This document shows positions 11,535 through 21,683 of a stretch of DNA of 46,391 bases, piece by piece. The stretch comes from Takakia lepidozioides (lineage: Eukaryota > Streptophyta > Takakiopsida > Takakiales > Takakiaceae): NCBI GenBank assembly GCA_030704615.1, contig JAKLZA010000308.1, positions 1 to 46,391 of the forward strand. The letters run 5' to 3'. The translations under genes were made by a program, and so were the position numbers. Each line of letters starts with the position of its first letter. Within the stretch, counting starts at the first letter, position 1. The notes under the pieces were generated by a model. It worked only from the letters and a program-made list of their open reading frames with translations, did no database searches and was not told where the DNA came from.

Positions 11535-12567
11535 ATTGTTGCAGGCTGCTTGAAACCATGAATCGAATTTGAGAATCCTTTTGTATCATAACTTTTGGGT
11601 CATATAGGTACATATGAGGTGGCACCGAAGGTAATACCCAATGATCTCCACTGGAGTAACTTTGAAAGCGTGCTTGCATCTTTTGTTGCTCTATGTGGTA
11701 ACGTATCAGGAAACAAGCAGCGTAGTATAGCCCGCACCCCATGACAATACTTGCTATTTCCTTGGTCTTTGTATAAATGAGTCCATGTACAACCTGGAAA
11801 GCAACCAATTCCCTCAACATGGTACCTGCCTCGTGCCAGTATTGTGCAAAGTGATGATCTTCAATATGTCGATTGTTTGGAAGAACTTTAGTCCTGGTTG
11901 CCACTGGCAGCCAAATACGCATGATTTGGTAGTAATGTGCGAATGACTGCGGAGGACTAAATTCTTTCCAAGCCAAATCCAACATGATGGGAATTTGGTT
12001 GAAGGGCATAATCATAGCCCTACTGTACTCTCTGGCAGCTGGAGTTTTAGGTGGGTTAAAAGCTGCATTGCCCCATACCTCCGGCTGTGGTGGCTGTGGT
12101 GTGGTTGTATTAACCACAGGTTCAGCTACTGGTACACTGACCTGTTGTGGTGGTGGTGGTACTGGTTCCTGTACCATTGGCATCTCTTGCACCTCCTGTG
12201 AAGACTGAAAAGCCAGAGTTCTGGCTTGCAAATAAGAAGCCATTAGCTGTTCCTGAGGGATATAGACTCTTTGGTCGATGTTTGAAGTGAGGTCTTCCAC
12301 TTGAGTCTGGAGTCCGTCTACATCCTCTTGTAACTCTGCTATCCTACTATAGACATTGTCTATAGTAGTTGTGGCAATGTTCTGCACCTGCAGTCTGAGC
12401 TCATTCATCTCGCTTTGGGTGAGCTTCCGTGGGGCTTTGCCTTCTACTGGCCCTTGTGCTAACCAGACCTGCATAAGGCTGTTATCCACCAAGCTGCTTG
12501 TGGTTCCCCTGAGAGTTTGCTCCTCTCTTAGCTTATACAATTCCAACTGCTGTTGTAAAGCCTTCAT
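11509..12567 (-). CDS. Extra 3' ORF b of the retrotransposon, 352 aa, coiled coil
   Basis: The start codon overlaps the stop of the preceding long frame as ATGA (12564-12567). Residues 1-110 are rich in Leu, Glu and Gln with heptad-like spacing and probably form a coiled coil. Residues 125-165 are a Pro/Val/Gln linker. The remainder has a hydrophobic patch (SIVMGCGLYYAACFLIRYH) that could be a buried helix or weak membrane segment. No known domain is recognised. It could be translated by termination-reinitiation, or it could be a piece of the upstream frame after a one-base indel. The coiled-coil content continues from the end of the upstream frame, which favours a broken single protein. Confidence 0.5.
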   Translation of the reverse strand: MKALQQQLELYKLREEQTLRGTTSSLVDNSLMQVWLAQGPVEGKAPRKLTQSEMNELRLQVQNIATTTIDNVYSRIAELQEDVDGLQTQVEDLTSNIDQRVYIPQEQLMASYLQARTLAFQSSQEVQEMPMVQEPVPPPPQQVSVPVAEPVVNTTTPQPPQPEVWGNAAFNPPKTPAAREYSRAMIMPFNQIPIMLDLAWKEFSPPQSFAHYYQIMRIWLPVATRTKVLPNNRHIEDHHFAQYWHEAGTMLRELVAFQVVHGLIYTKTKEIASIVMGCGLYYAACFLIRYHIEQQKMQARFQSYSSGDHWVLPSVPPHMYLYDPKVMIQKDSQIRFMVSSSLQQFVNTEIRT

Positions 12568-15500
12568 GCGCTTCGCTGTGGCTCAACCAATTGCGCATAG
12601 GCAGCAAGTAGATTATTGGCTTCTTTCGAAGCCTTGTTACTGACCGCGATTTCATTTCTATTGGCCACGATGGTTTGTTGCAACTCCACGATGTATTTCT
12701 CATTCTCAGCTTCCATCTGCCTGTATTGCTTGAAAGTATCTTCATTGCGACAGATTGTATTCTTCATATCGACAATGAGCTTCATGTGCTCCACATTCTC
12801 TTCTTCTGCCTTCGTACATTTTTCCGCTTGACTGTTTATTTCTTTTGTTGATTGGTCAAGCATAGTTGTAAATGTAGCGCATTGTATCTCCATCCTGTTA
12901 TGCACTGTCTGCAACTCCGTATGTAGTGCATTCAGTTCTTGCAACTTGCTTTCATGCTGCACCTGCATTTGGTATAGCTGTTGCTTATGTGCTTCGTGCA
13001 ACTGGTCTTGCGCGAGGCCTGCCTCAATCAATTGTTGCTTGGCCAATTGCAAAGCCATTTCTGTATTGGCCAAGTCCTGCTTCATCTTGAGAGTGACCTC
13101 TTCATCGACCTTGTTTGAACACTCAGTGGCAAGTCGAGCCTCAAACTCCTTCCTGAGTTCTTCTTTCAAGGCTGTCAATTGGGTAATTGGAACATGGGTT
13201 TTGACATAAGTCCCCAACAAATTAAGTGTCCTGCCTATGGAATTCATCAGCATTGCCTTTTGAGGGTCATCATGGTGAGGTTGCTGCTGTTCCTCCCGAT
13301 CTTCAACAGTATGATGTCTCACTAACCATTCAGACCATTGTCCCACCGGATTTTCTTCCTGAACTACTTCATTTATGACCGGTGCTACAGTGTCATGGCC
13401 TTCCGCCTGTGGTACCTCCGACACAGGTGTGTGCATTATATGTACCTCAGGATTTCTCTTGGGCAACTGTTGCACCTCTGGGATTTCTGTCTGCTTGACC
13501 AGACCAGAATATTCATAGAGAAGGTCCCCTTTCTCTATTTCCGCCACTATCTGTTCTGTAGTTGGAATATCTATCCCTTCACTTTCCAAATCTATTATTT
13601 CGGGTTGAGCTGCATGGATAACTTGTGACCTTGTGACAAGTCGTTCAAGTGGCTGTGTTGGTTGTGATGCAGAAGTAACTTCTTCCTCCCTCTCTGAAGG
13701 TCCTGCTTCCAGTAATAACATTTTTTTGTGCTGCTGTGCCCCTCCCTGGTCATGAGCTTGGGAAACATTATCATGCGGAATCCGTGAAGCCAGTGGATCC
13801 GCCACTACAGTCTTTCCCCTTCTCTGCCTCTTAGTCTCGGGTTGTGCTGCTAGTCCACCCTCACTGTGTGAAGAGCCTTGCTCTTCCATTGCAGTTGTTT
13901 CTGGCTCAAACACTCCCATTTCCTTCCTTTCTTGTGCATTAAGTATGCCAGAACTAAGGATTATTTGAGCAATGATTGGGCCAGACACTATGATAGGAGA
14001 TTTTGCGGTAGTACCTTGTAATCTTTTCATCTCCTCTACCAGTGCGTTGTACATTATGTCCGCCCATGGTACCTCTTGTCCCTTCAAGCCTTTGAGGATT
14101 TCCTCTGTGAAGGATCTGCTCAAATATTGTTGGTTCTGTTTCAGGGCAATCAGAACGTTCAATACTTGGCCTATGTCTTTTAACCCTGGGTACACAGCTT
14201 TGGTACAAGCATAACCCTGAGTTTTAAAGAAACTCCCTTCTTGGAATAAATCCCCTATTTGCAGTCTTTCTCTGTGTTCCTCCACATACACATGACCTTC
14301 TGGCAATCGAAACAATTGCTGGAGGTATAGGGGAGTAATCATTAATTCAACTCCCTTCACCGTTGTTGTTCCTGTCTTTGGCTCAAAGTTCTGCAAAAAT
14401 TGTAACATGTACTGTCTATGGTGTAGTGTCCAATCCATGCTTTGCAATCCTTCCAATCTCAGCTCCTTCAGTATCTTTATCGCCTGTGGGGTAGCCATCG
14501 TTTGTTTCTGCAGAATTGTGGTGCTCTTCACCCTGATTTCCTCCATTCCTCTCACTCTCTTCATCTTAGACTCACAGAACTGCTTTGGCTGTAACAACTG
14601 CAGGAATGCCTGTAGTGCACAAAGCAGAAACGTATGGTTGCCGCAGAAAGCTATGGGTAATCTCTTGTAAGCCTGCGGGGCTTGCAAGCATTGTTCAAGA
14701 GAAAAGCTCTGCTCTTTCGTTTCGTGTCTCTGCCATTGCGTAAGTAATATTGCGAGCGTATAGTCTGTTAGTTCCTCCATAGTTTCCAAGTTATAGCATT
14801 TATGGCCTGTCCTGTCGAGACGCCCGTTACTCAGAACGACGCCGCCTCTTGCGCTTAATTTCCCTCCATTTTCTTGATCATTTCTCTGGTTTTCTATTGG
14901 CTGTATCCGCTGTGACTGGATTTTAACTTTTATCTTCTTTAGTGGACTTTCCCTGTTGGATAGTCCACTAGGATCACACATGCGACATGAATTCAGTTTT
15001 TCTGTACTTGCCGTTCGTTCTGTTTCCCTTTTTCCGTATTCATTAATGGGCCCGCCTTTCATCCCTTTTGACGGCCGTTCTTGTCCTCTTTCTTTTTGAC
15101 ACCTGTCCTTGCACTTCATTTCCTCTGTGTCGCACCCTGACCTCCACGTGTCTATTTTTAAATTAATTTCCGTTTCTTCTTCCTTCAGCCATTTTCCTGA
15201 AGTTTTTATGTGTCCACTTGTCACTGATTCTATGGATCGTGTAACTTTAGTAGGCTGTGTTGAGCTGTGACAGGCTGTGTCATACTGTGTTACGCTGTGA
15301 TAGGCTGTGTTGCACTGTGGTAAGCTGTGATAGGCTGTGACACGCTGCGGTAGGTTGTGATAGGCTGTGTCACGTCGTGACGGGCTGTGATAGGCTGTGT
15401 CACGCCGTGCTGGGCTGTGATAGGCTGTGTCACGCCGTGATGGGCTGTGATAGGCTGTATGACGCCGTGATGGGCTGTGATAGGCTGTGTTGCGCCTTGC

Positions 15501-18353
15501 TGGGCTGTGATAGGCTGTGTCACGTTTGTTTTGCCCACCCCGGTCATATATACTGGGCCTAGCGACAAGTGTTCCATACTCTGTTCGTAACACTGGTGCA
15601 GCCCGTGACTGCTCTTGCGGTTCAACATGCAAATCATGCTGCAGGGGTTTGTCATGGATACCACTGTACCCCTTCAACTTATTTGCATTGACTCTTCCCA
15701 GCATTTCTTTGTTAATGGTTTGTAACATGGCTGTGTTGTTATCATACATCTTTTGTATGACATAAGGTCCTTTCCATGGTGATTTAAGCTTAGAAGCTTG
15801 AATCTTTCCTTTCTTCTGCAACCATAGAACCAAATCCCCCGTCTTAAAAGTCTTTAATTTGCCTTCATCAAACTGTTCCTTTCGCTTCATCTGAATTCTG
15901 GTCATATTATCCGCTGCATCAGCACGTACTTCTTCCACATGGTATAATTCATGTTTCCTGACCTTGATGGAGTCTTGCAATTCCATTCTTTTTCCCCACT
16001 CCGTTCTCATGGTAGGTAACAGGAATTCCACTGGAAGTAAGGCTTCCATACCATAAACTAATTGGAATGGTGTATACTTTGTGGTGACTTTATACGAAGT
16101 CCTGTATGACCATAAAGCTGTCAGCAGCTTTGTATCCCAATCCGTTCTGTTTGCATTGACTATCTTAGCCAAGATAGTACATAGTATTTTGTTGGTAGCC
16201 TCTGCCTGTCCATTACCCTGTGGGTAATATGTTGTACTCTTTCTATGCACAATCATAAACTCTTTAGTCAATAACTCAATGGTCTCATTCATGAAGTGAC
16301 TTCCTTGATCACTGATAAATTCTAAGGGACATCCAAATCGTGTAAGTATGTTCTCGTACAGGAACCTTGCTGTGGACTTGGCTGTGTTGTCCCTCAAAGC
16401 TTTAGCTTCCACCCACTTTGTAGTATAATCAGTGGCTGTAATTATGTACCTGTTTTGTGTATTCTTGGATGGTGGATTAATTGGTCCAACAAAGTCTAGT
16501 CCCCATTTCTGAAATGGTTCCGTAGGCATTGTAGGATGCAAGGCCATTCTTCCAGATCTCTGCAAAGGTCCTAGCCTCTGACATTCATCACACTTCTGAC
16601 AATACTCATGTACATCTTTGAACAAAGTAGGCCACCAGTATCCTGCGAGTAGTATCTTTCTACTGGTAGTCTCTTCTCCAAAATGACCTCCAGCCACTCC
16701 TTTATGAACTTCCTCCAAGACTTTATTTACTTCATGGTGGTACAAGCATCGTTTTAGTACTCCATCAGGTCCTAACTTATACATTCTGCTTCCTACCATA
16801 GTATAAGGTAAAGCTCTGATAGCAATTCTCTTCCTCTGCTCCTTACCATAACTAGGTGGGCACTGACCATGAGCAAGGTAGTATCTGATTGGCCACTGCC
16901 AATCTAACCATTCATCTGCACTTCCTTGCACCTCCATTACAAATAAACTCGCATCAGGTAACTGATCGTCCACTCCTGTGGCGGCCTCTCCTGTTGTTAG
17001 TCGTGACAAATGATCTGCCACAAGATGCAAACGGCCAGGCTTGTAAATAACCTCGAACTCAAACTCATGCAAGATTATTAACCACCTCGCTATCCTTCCA
17101 CTTATCAAAGGTTTGTTCACCAGATATATCAGAGCCTGGTGATCCACATAAAACATAAACTTTCTTCCCAATAGGTAATGCCTGAATTTCTTCACTGCAT
17201 AGATCATTGCCAATGCTTCTCTTTCCGTTGTGCTATAGTTCCTCTCAGCACTGTTCATCAACCGGCTAGCATAGTACACAGGTGAATCTATATTCCCTGT
17301 AACATTCTGGGCTAACACCGCTCCCAACGCTTCTCCTGATGCATCGCAGTGAACATGAAATACTACATGCCAGTGAGGGTTAATCAGCACAGGTGTAGTT
17401 GTTACTGACAGTGTAAGTTCCTCAAACGCCTGTTGACATTCAGCTGTCCATGCAAACACTGCATCTTTCTTCAGAAGCTTGCTCAATGGTGCTGCTATTT
17501 GTGCATACCTTTTGACAAATCTTCTGTAATAACTGGTTTGCCCAAGGAATCTCCTTAAACTCTTAACATTCACTGGTGGTGGAGAGGCTTTAATGGACTC
17601 TGTCTTCCTGGGATCCACAAGGAGTCCCTTCTTACACACAATGTGTCCCAGAAGCACCCCTGAGTTCACACAGAAAGTACACTTCTCTGGGTTCAAGCCC
17701 AGACCTCTCATCCTGCATCTGGCCAGGCATAACTCCAATTTATGCAAGTGCTCATTCTTAGAGCTGTACACACTGAAATCATCCAAAAACACCTGCATGA
17801 AATCATCCAGATACTCTTGAAAAGATTCACTTATCACTCTCTGAAAGGTCGCTGGTGCATTACAAAGTCCAAAGGGCATGACTTTGTATGCATAAGCCCC
17901 CCAGTCTGTGATGAAAGCTGTTTTCCCTTGGTCTTCTTCTGCCACTTGCACTTGATTATAACCACTGAAGCCATCCATGAATGAGTACATCTCATGGCCT
18001 GCCACAGTGTCTAATACTGCTTCTGTGAATGGCAAAGGGAAAGGATCTTTCTTCGTACAAGCATTCAGCTTCTTATAGTTCACACATACTCTTAGTTTGC
18101 CATTCTTCTTGGGAACTATAACAATGGGTGACAACCAAGTTGTATACTCTATTGGGTATATAAACTTAGCCTCAGCCAACTTCTTTATCTCTTCTCCAAC
18201 CTTCTGTGCGTAGTTGGGATTCATTCTATACCTCGCCTGCTTGATTGGTACTGACCCTGGTTCCAGTTCAATTTTATGCTGACAGACTTCAGGTGGTATC
18301 CCTTTTAGATCCTCATAGCTCCAAGCAAATACATCTCTGTATTTGATGAACAA
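12564..18353 (-). CDS. pol: Pol: reverse transcriptase, RNase H, integrase, plus long C-terminal extension
   Basis: Open frame of 1929 codons. The reverse transcriptase spans about residues 60-240, with catalytic FLDDF at 189-193. RNase H follows with HCDASG near 335 and VDHQAL near 403. The integrase zinc domain covers 539-592 (HH, then CQKCDEC). The catalytic core has D620, D682 and E718, a D-x35-E spacing, and a GPY motif lies at 862-864. No chromodomain follows. Residues 943-1032 are nine 10-residue repeats of DTAYHSPSRR type. After about 1170 comes an unrecognised domain that probably belonged to a separate ORF starting MEELTDYTLA, followed by an acidic region and a coiled coil from about 1690 to the end. 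The true pol start lies upstream: reading is broken near 18358 in a run of A bases, so the first Met of this frame is not a natural start. Confidence 0.93.
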   Translation of the reverse strand: MFIKYRDVFAWSYEDLKGIPPEVCQHKIELEPGSVPIKQARYRMNPNYAQKVGEEIKKLAEAKFIYPIEYTTWLSPIVIVPKKNGKLRVCVNYKKLNACTKKDPFPLPFTEAVLDTVAGHEMYSFMDGFSGYNQVQVAEEDQGKTAFITDWGAYAYKVMPFGLCNAPATFQRVISESFQEYLDDFMQVFLDDFSVYSSKNEHLHKLELCLARCRMRGLGLNPEKCTFCVNSGVLLGHIVCKKGLLVDPRKTESIKASPPPVNVKSLRRFLGQTSYYRRFVKRYAQIAAPLSKLLKKDAVFAWTAECQQAFEELTLSVTTTPVLINPHWHVVFHVHCDASGEALGAVLAQNVTGNIDSPVYYASRLMNSAERNYSTTEREALAMIYAVKKFRHYLLGRKFMFYVDHQALIYLVNKPLISGRIARWLIILHEFEFEVIYKPGRLHLVADHLSRLTTGEAATGVDDQLPDASLFVMEVQGSADEWLDWQWPIRYYLAHGQCPPSYGKEQRKRIAIRALPYTMVGSRMYKLGPDGVLKRCLYHHEVNKVLEEVHKGVAGGHFGEETTSRKILLAGYWWPTLFKDVHEYCQKCDECQRLGPLQRSGRMALHPTMPTEPFQKWGLDFVGPINPPSKNTQNRYIITATDYTTKWVEAKALRDNTAKSTARFLYENILTRFGCPLEFISDQGSHFMNETIELLTKEFMIVHRKSTTYYPQGNGQAEATNKILCTILAKIVNANRTDWDTKLLTALWSYRTSYKVTTKYTPFQLVYGMEALLPVEFLLPTMRTEWGKRMELQDSIKVRKHELYHVEEVRADAADNMTRIQMKRKEQFDEGKLKTFKTGDLVLWLQKKGKIQASKLKSPWKGPYVIQKMYDNNTAMLQTINKEMLGRVNANKLKGYSGIHDKPLQHDLHVEPQEQSRAAPVLRTEYGTLVARPSIYDRGGQNKRDTAYHSPARRNTAYHSPSRRHTAYHSPSRRDTAYHSPARRDTAYHSPSRRDTAYHNLPQRVTAYHSLPQCNTAYHSVTQYDTACHSSTQPTKVTRSIESVTSGHIKTSGKWLKEEETEINLKIDTWRSGCDTEEMKCKDRCQKERGQERPSKGMKGGPINEYGKRETERTASTEKLNSCRMCDPSGLSNRESPLKKIKVKIQSQRIQPIENQRNDQENGGKLSARGGVVLSNGRLDRTGHKCYNLETMEELTDYTLAILLTQWQRHETKEQSFSLEQCLQAPQAYKRLPIAFCGNHTFLLCALQAFLQLLQPKQFCESKMKRVRGMEEIRVKSTTILQKQTMATPQAIKILKELRLEGLQSMDWTLHHRQYMLQFLQNFEPKTGTTTVKGVELMITPLYLQQLFRLPEGHVYVEEHRERLQIGDLFQEGSFFKTQGYACTKAVYPGLKDIGQVLNVLIALKQNQQYLSRSFTEEILKGLKGQEVPWADIMYNALVEEMKRLQGTTAKSPIIVSGPIIAQIILSSGILNAQERKEMGVFEPETTAMEEQGSSHSEGGLAAQPETKRQRRGKTVVADPLASRIPHDNVSQAHDQGGAQQHKKMLLLEAGPSEREEEVTSASQPTQPLERLVTRSQVIHAAQPEIIDLESEGIDIPTTEQIVAEIEKGDLLYEYSGLVKQTEIPEVQQLPKRNPEVHIMHTPVSEVPQAEGHDTVAPVINEVVQEENPVGQWSEWLVRHHTVEDREEQQQPHHDDPQKAMLMNSIGRTLNLLGTYVKTHVPITQLTALKEELRKEFEARLATECSNKVDEEVTLKMKQDLANTEMALQLAKQQLIEAGLAQDQLHEAHKQQLYQMQVQHESKLQELNALHTELQTVHNRMEIQCATFTTMLDQSTKEINSQAEKCTKAEEENVEHMKLIVDMKNTICRNEDTFKQYRQMEAENEKYIVELQQTIVANRNEIAVSNKASKEANNLLAAYAQLVEPQRSA
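15257..15527 (-). repeat. 30-bp coding minisatellite after integrase
   Basis: Nine 30-bp units, plus-strand form TAGGCTGTGTCACGCCGTGA with a TGGGCTGTGA extension. Because 30 is a multiple of three, each encodes a ten-residue DTAYHSPSRR-type repeat. The GGCTGTG core is the same as in the LTR minisatellite. Confidence 0.9.
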
Positions 18354-18813
18354 GCTTTTGCTTCTTCGAAGAATTCCGGCTCCAAATCAGCTCCTACTTT
18401 CACCATCCTCGGTTCCTCCTGAGTTCCCACATTTACTTCTCTCACCTGCTCATCAGCTGTGATTGTCCAACCAGTCACCACTTCATCCTGTAAGCTCACA
18501 GTGGCTGGTTCTTCTAGGATTTCTATTTCTCCTCTCTTTCTTCATAGAAATGTGATGGGTAAATGCTGGTTTCTTCTTCAGTTGGTGTTGCTGTCACCAC
18601 ACCACAGCAGATACCTCTCAAACAACTTAGGCTTTCCAGCCGCATCTCTGCAACCTGCTCCCATTCTGGGTGTGCAGCAAATAGGGTAGCTTCCTGCTCC
18701 TCATCCAGTCCTCCCTTCCAGTCATACTCTCTGACTCCTCGAGGTCTTCTTGTAGCAGGTAATCTACTAGATTTCTTTGTGGTAATTTGTATCTCGTGCA
18801 TCCCATTATGCAC
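18305..18813 (-). pseudogene. Protease to reverse transcriptase linker, frame-broken
   Basis: Two open pieces (18523-18813 and 18305-18499) in different registers link the protease to the reverse transcriptase. The sense reading changes register near 18840, near 18530 and again near 18358. Each is a single-base shift, the last in an AAAA run. The first piece starts just after a HDWNSQLL stretch that continues the protease frame. The second ends in LEPEFFEEAKA, which leads into the RT frame (FIKYRDVFAW). No separate function is implied. Confidence 0.7.
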
Positions 18814-18835
18814 AGTTAGTAACTGAGAATTCCAG

Positions 18836-19699
18836 TCATGGAATACCCTTGGCCTGTTTCAGCCACGGACGTCCCAATAATAAGGAGTAAGCCTCCATGA
18901 CTTCATCCATTTTTAATACAGTTACTGTGATCATAAAGATCATTTTCTGTATCTGTATCTTAACTCCTCTTATTAATCCCAATGGCTGTACACTTCTTTG
19001 ATCTGCCATTGTTACTGTAAATGGGGCTGGTTTCATGTTACTTAGACCAAGCTTCTTCCTTAATTGGTCTGTCATGATATTTACTCCAGAACCACCATCT
19101 ATCAGTACATCAGTTAGTTCTGTGCTTCCAATTCTCAATTGGATTACTGGCATAGAATCATCAAAGTCCATGACTGGTTCTCGCCCTTCCGGCTTCACAT
19201 TATAACTGGTCACCTTGCTGTTCAGGTCTGTGTTTCCTGTCTCTTGGGCAATTCGATTGATTGCCTGATACAGCCTGTGCCTACAATAAGGTGCCACAGC
19301 TAATAGCTGTCCAATGGTAATTTCTGCTTTGGTCTGACATATTACTTCAGCCAAAGTCTCTTCATTACTTTGCATGTCTGCATCTTCTTTTTTCCTTTCT
19401 TCCTCACTCCCCTCTTTTTCTCCATCCGAATCAGAGGAATCTGCCACAGGAATATCCGTACTCTTTTGCATTTCCCTTATAGTATCTGCCACTTCCTTGT
19501 GCAGTTCCTTCTCATCCTTCCAAGTCTCTTCATCTTCAGGCATATCATTGCCACTTCCAGTCTCATCTTCTTCCTCTTCTACTGGAGGTATTAGTTTGGC
19601 TTTACTTCTTGTTACTATCATTGTACTTACTTCTGGTACAACACATGGCCTAACCATGTGAGCTGCCACCACTGGGCCCTCATTCACAGGAGCTCTCAT
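18836..19699 (-). CDS. Retroviral-type aspartic protease region
   Basis: The catalytic motif is DGGSGVNIM, with VLI before it, in place of the usual D-[ST]-G; this D-G-G-S form is common in plant Ty3/gypsy elements. The flap and hydrophobic-hydrophobic-Gly motif appears as SLLLGRPWL near the end. The first 110 residues are very acidic and link gag to the protease. A third zinc knuckle (CYYCNQPGHRKAAC) lies immediately upstream in this same register, so the true frame begins earlier and the ATG at 19699 is internal. The frame stops at 18836 through a one-base shift right after the protease. Confidence 0.85.
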   Translation of the reverse strand: MRAPVNEGPVVAAHMVRPCVVPEVSTMIVTRSKAKLIPPVEEEEDETGSGNDMPEDEETWKDEKELHKEVADTIREMQKSTDIPVADSSDSDGEKEGSEEERKKEDADMQSNEETLAEVICQTKAEITIGQLLAVAPYCRHRLYQAINRIAQETGNTDLNSKVTSYNVKPEGREPVMDFDDSMPVIQLRIGSTELTDVLIDGGSGVNIMTDQLRKKLGLSNMKPAPFTVTMADQRSVQPLGLIRGVKIQIQKMIFMITVTVLKMDEVMEAYSLLLGRPWLKQAKGIP

Positions 19700-19713
19700 C
19701 TCATTCTGGTGTC

Positions 19714-20403
19714 TTATCCAGAATGAACAGGCTGCCTTGCGATGTCCTGGCTGATTACAATAGTAACATAGCTCTTCACCATTGGGTCCTCGCCCTTGGT
19801 CTGGTCTTGGATTATTTCTATAATCCTGATTCCCGGGCTGGTAATTCCCCCTTGGATTACCCTGATAGTTGCCTCTGGAATTTCCTTGGTAATTCCCTCT
19901 TGAATTACCTCTCCTTCCATGCCATTGTTATAACCACCAGACCTACCATAGTGGTCCTGATCATTGCTTCTTCTTGGCTGGGGCTGCACCTGATGCACCC
20001 TCACTTGCCTAGGTTCTCTTGCAGCTGTCCTTCTGTTGTAGTAACAATTCTCAGTAGAATGGTTATCCATTTTACAGATAGTACAGTGTTTCTCCTTCAT
20101 GTGGCATTCTGTAGTGGTATGGCCTTCATTCTGGCACTTTGCACACCATACACCCTTCCTCCAATGTGTTGCAGCCTCTGTGGCATACTTCTTCAAGATT
20201 TCTTCCAATCTTTTCTCATAGTTATCCCTCTTCAACTTTTCCTTTCTCTTACTCTTTCTTTTTAGTTCTTGCTCTTCTTCTTCATCTGACTCATCTTCAG
20301 AGTCCTCATCTTCCTTTTTCTCTCTCCTGAGCATTCCCAATTGCTCAATTCTGTTTGCAGTTTCAAATGCCTCCTCCACTGTATTATGGGGTAACATATC
20401 CAC
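19714..20403 (-). pseudogene. gag: Gag nucleocapsid segment with zinc knuckles
   Basis: This segment is in the same register as the capsid part but separated from it by an in-frame TAG at 20410-20412. It begins with a charged Glu/Lys helix and then has two CX2CX4HX4C zinc knuckles, CAKCQNEGHTTTEC and CTICKMDNHSTENC, for RNA binding. Near 19925 the meaningful register shifts by one base: downstream, the alternate frame reads a run of RGNYQGN-type repeats followed by the third knuckle, while the annotated frame runs on to 19714. The TAG is followed directly by AAG AAA, and a single C-to-T change of a Gln codon would explain it. Confidence 0.8.
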
Positions 20404-20409
20404 TTTCTT

Positions 20410-21662
20410 CTACAACTCTGGTCTTAGTCCACTCACAAACCAAGTCTTCTGTAAACCGGGTGCTGGTACTGCAGCCAGCTTTTTCATCATCAATTCCATC
20501 TTCTCCATATACTCTTCAACAGTTTCATGCTTCTTCTGCTTCAGCTGTTGTAAACTTCCATACACTTCATCCTCAGTTTTACTTGTCCTGAACCTATTTC
20601 GAAATGCTGTATTCAAGCCATTCCAGGTTAGGAAATGATTATCAGGGAATCTTGCATACCATTCACTTGCTTTCTTGATAAGTGAACAAGGAAACAGTCT
20701 CATCTTGGCATCATCGCCATTCTCATTGTTCACTATACACATGTGCTCAAATTGGCTAATGTGTACATCGGGATCCCCTTTTCCTGAATATATTGGAAAG
20801 GGTGGTTTTGCCCGTGTTGGTTGTAACGCCATCTGTGGCCCTACCTTCTGCCCACTGACAGGTGCTGGCACCCTTGCTGGTGCTGGTCCTTCTGGACCTG
20901 TTGTTTTTGTGGTGGATCTTCCACCAAGTGGTGGCCCTTGAGCACTCCCTGCTTCTGGCCCCACGATATTCACAGTATTCCCAGCTTCAGTTGCACTACT
21001 TCCCACACTCCCTGTCCCCCCAGAGCCAGATCCAGGCAGCCCGCCTGATCCCCCTGAGCCGACACCTTCGTTGGCCTGTGATCCAAGTGCTCCACTTGAT
21101 CCAGGTCCAACGGGTTGGGATGTCCTGGTTGTAGTCTCAACCTCAGCTGTTGGGTCTACTTCTTCATATTCTTCCTCTTCCAATTTCTTCTCTCTGTTTT
21201 CATCCTCCAAGTTCTGCCCTTGGGTTTCTTCTTCACTCATGTAACTCAACTGTAATGGTGTTGGAGAGTCTGAACTCTCCGTTGGCTCTGCCACATCCTC
21301 ATCTCCTTCTTCATCTTCTGCTTCAGAACTGGAGTTCCTGCTTTTGGTGTTCCATGCCAACTCTTATCAAAGATTTCTGTCAAGTCTTTTATCCAAGGAT
21401 GTACCTCAGATCTTTCACCTCGTGATTGATCTTCTTCCTGTACCAATTCCCTTAATCTTTCTTGCAAAGAAACAGAAGGAGTGGCATCCAACTCTAGTTC
21501 TTCCGGTATAGGTGATGCACTTTTTGATCTTGATGGTGTGAGAGGTCCAGATGATTCCCCTATGTCTATTCCTCTCTCCCAAAGATATGGATAATTAGCT
21601 TTCAGATAGCTTTCTCTTTTTGATGAATATCTCTGTCGTCTAGCTTCTCTTTCATCACTCAT
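20410..21662 (-). pseudogene. gag: Gag capsid region, frame-broken
   Basis: The open pieces 21246-21662 and 20410-21360 overlap in different registers, with the switch near 21360. The N-terminal piece starts MSDEREARRQRYSSKRESYL. The second begins with an acidic stretch and a Gly/Ser-rich linker, then the retrotransposon gag domain (PFPIYSGKGDPDVHISQFEH to MEKMELMMKKL, about residues 185-300). This domain forms the capsid shell. The frame ends at an in-frame TAG before the nucleocapsid. Confidence 0.82.
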
Positions 21663-21683
21663 GTCCCATGTCTTTCATTTCTT

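Noticed and set aside
11509-12567. Envelope-like protein in the 3' coding region
   Set aside because: No signal peptide, no clear transmembrane helix pair and no cleavage-type motif; coiled coil alone is not enough.
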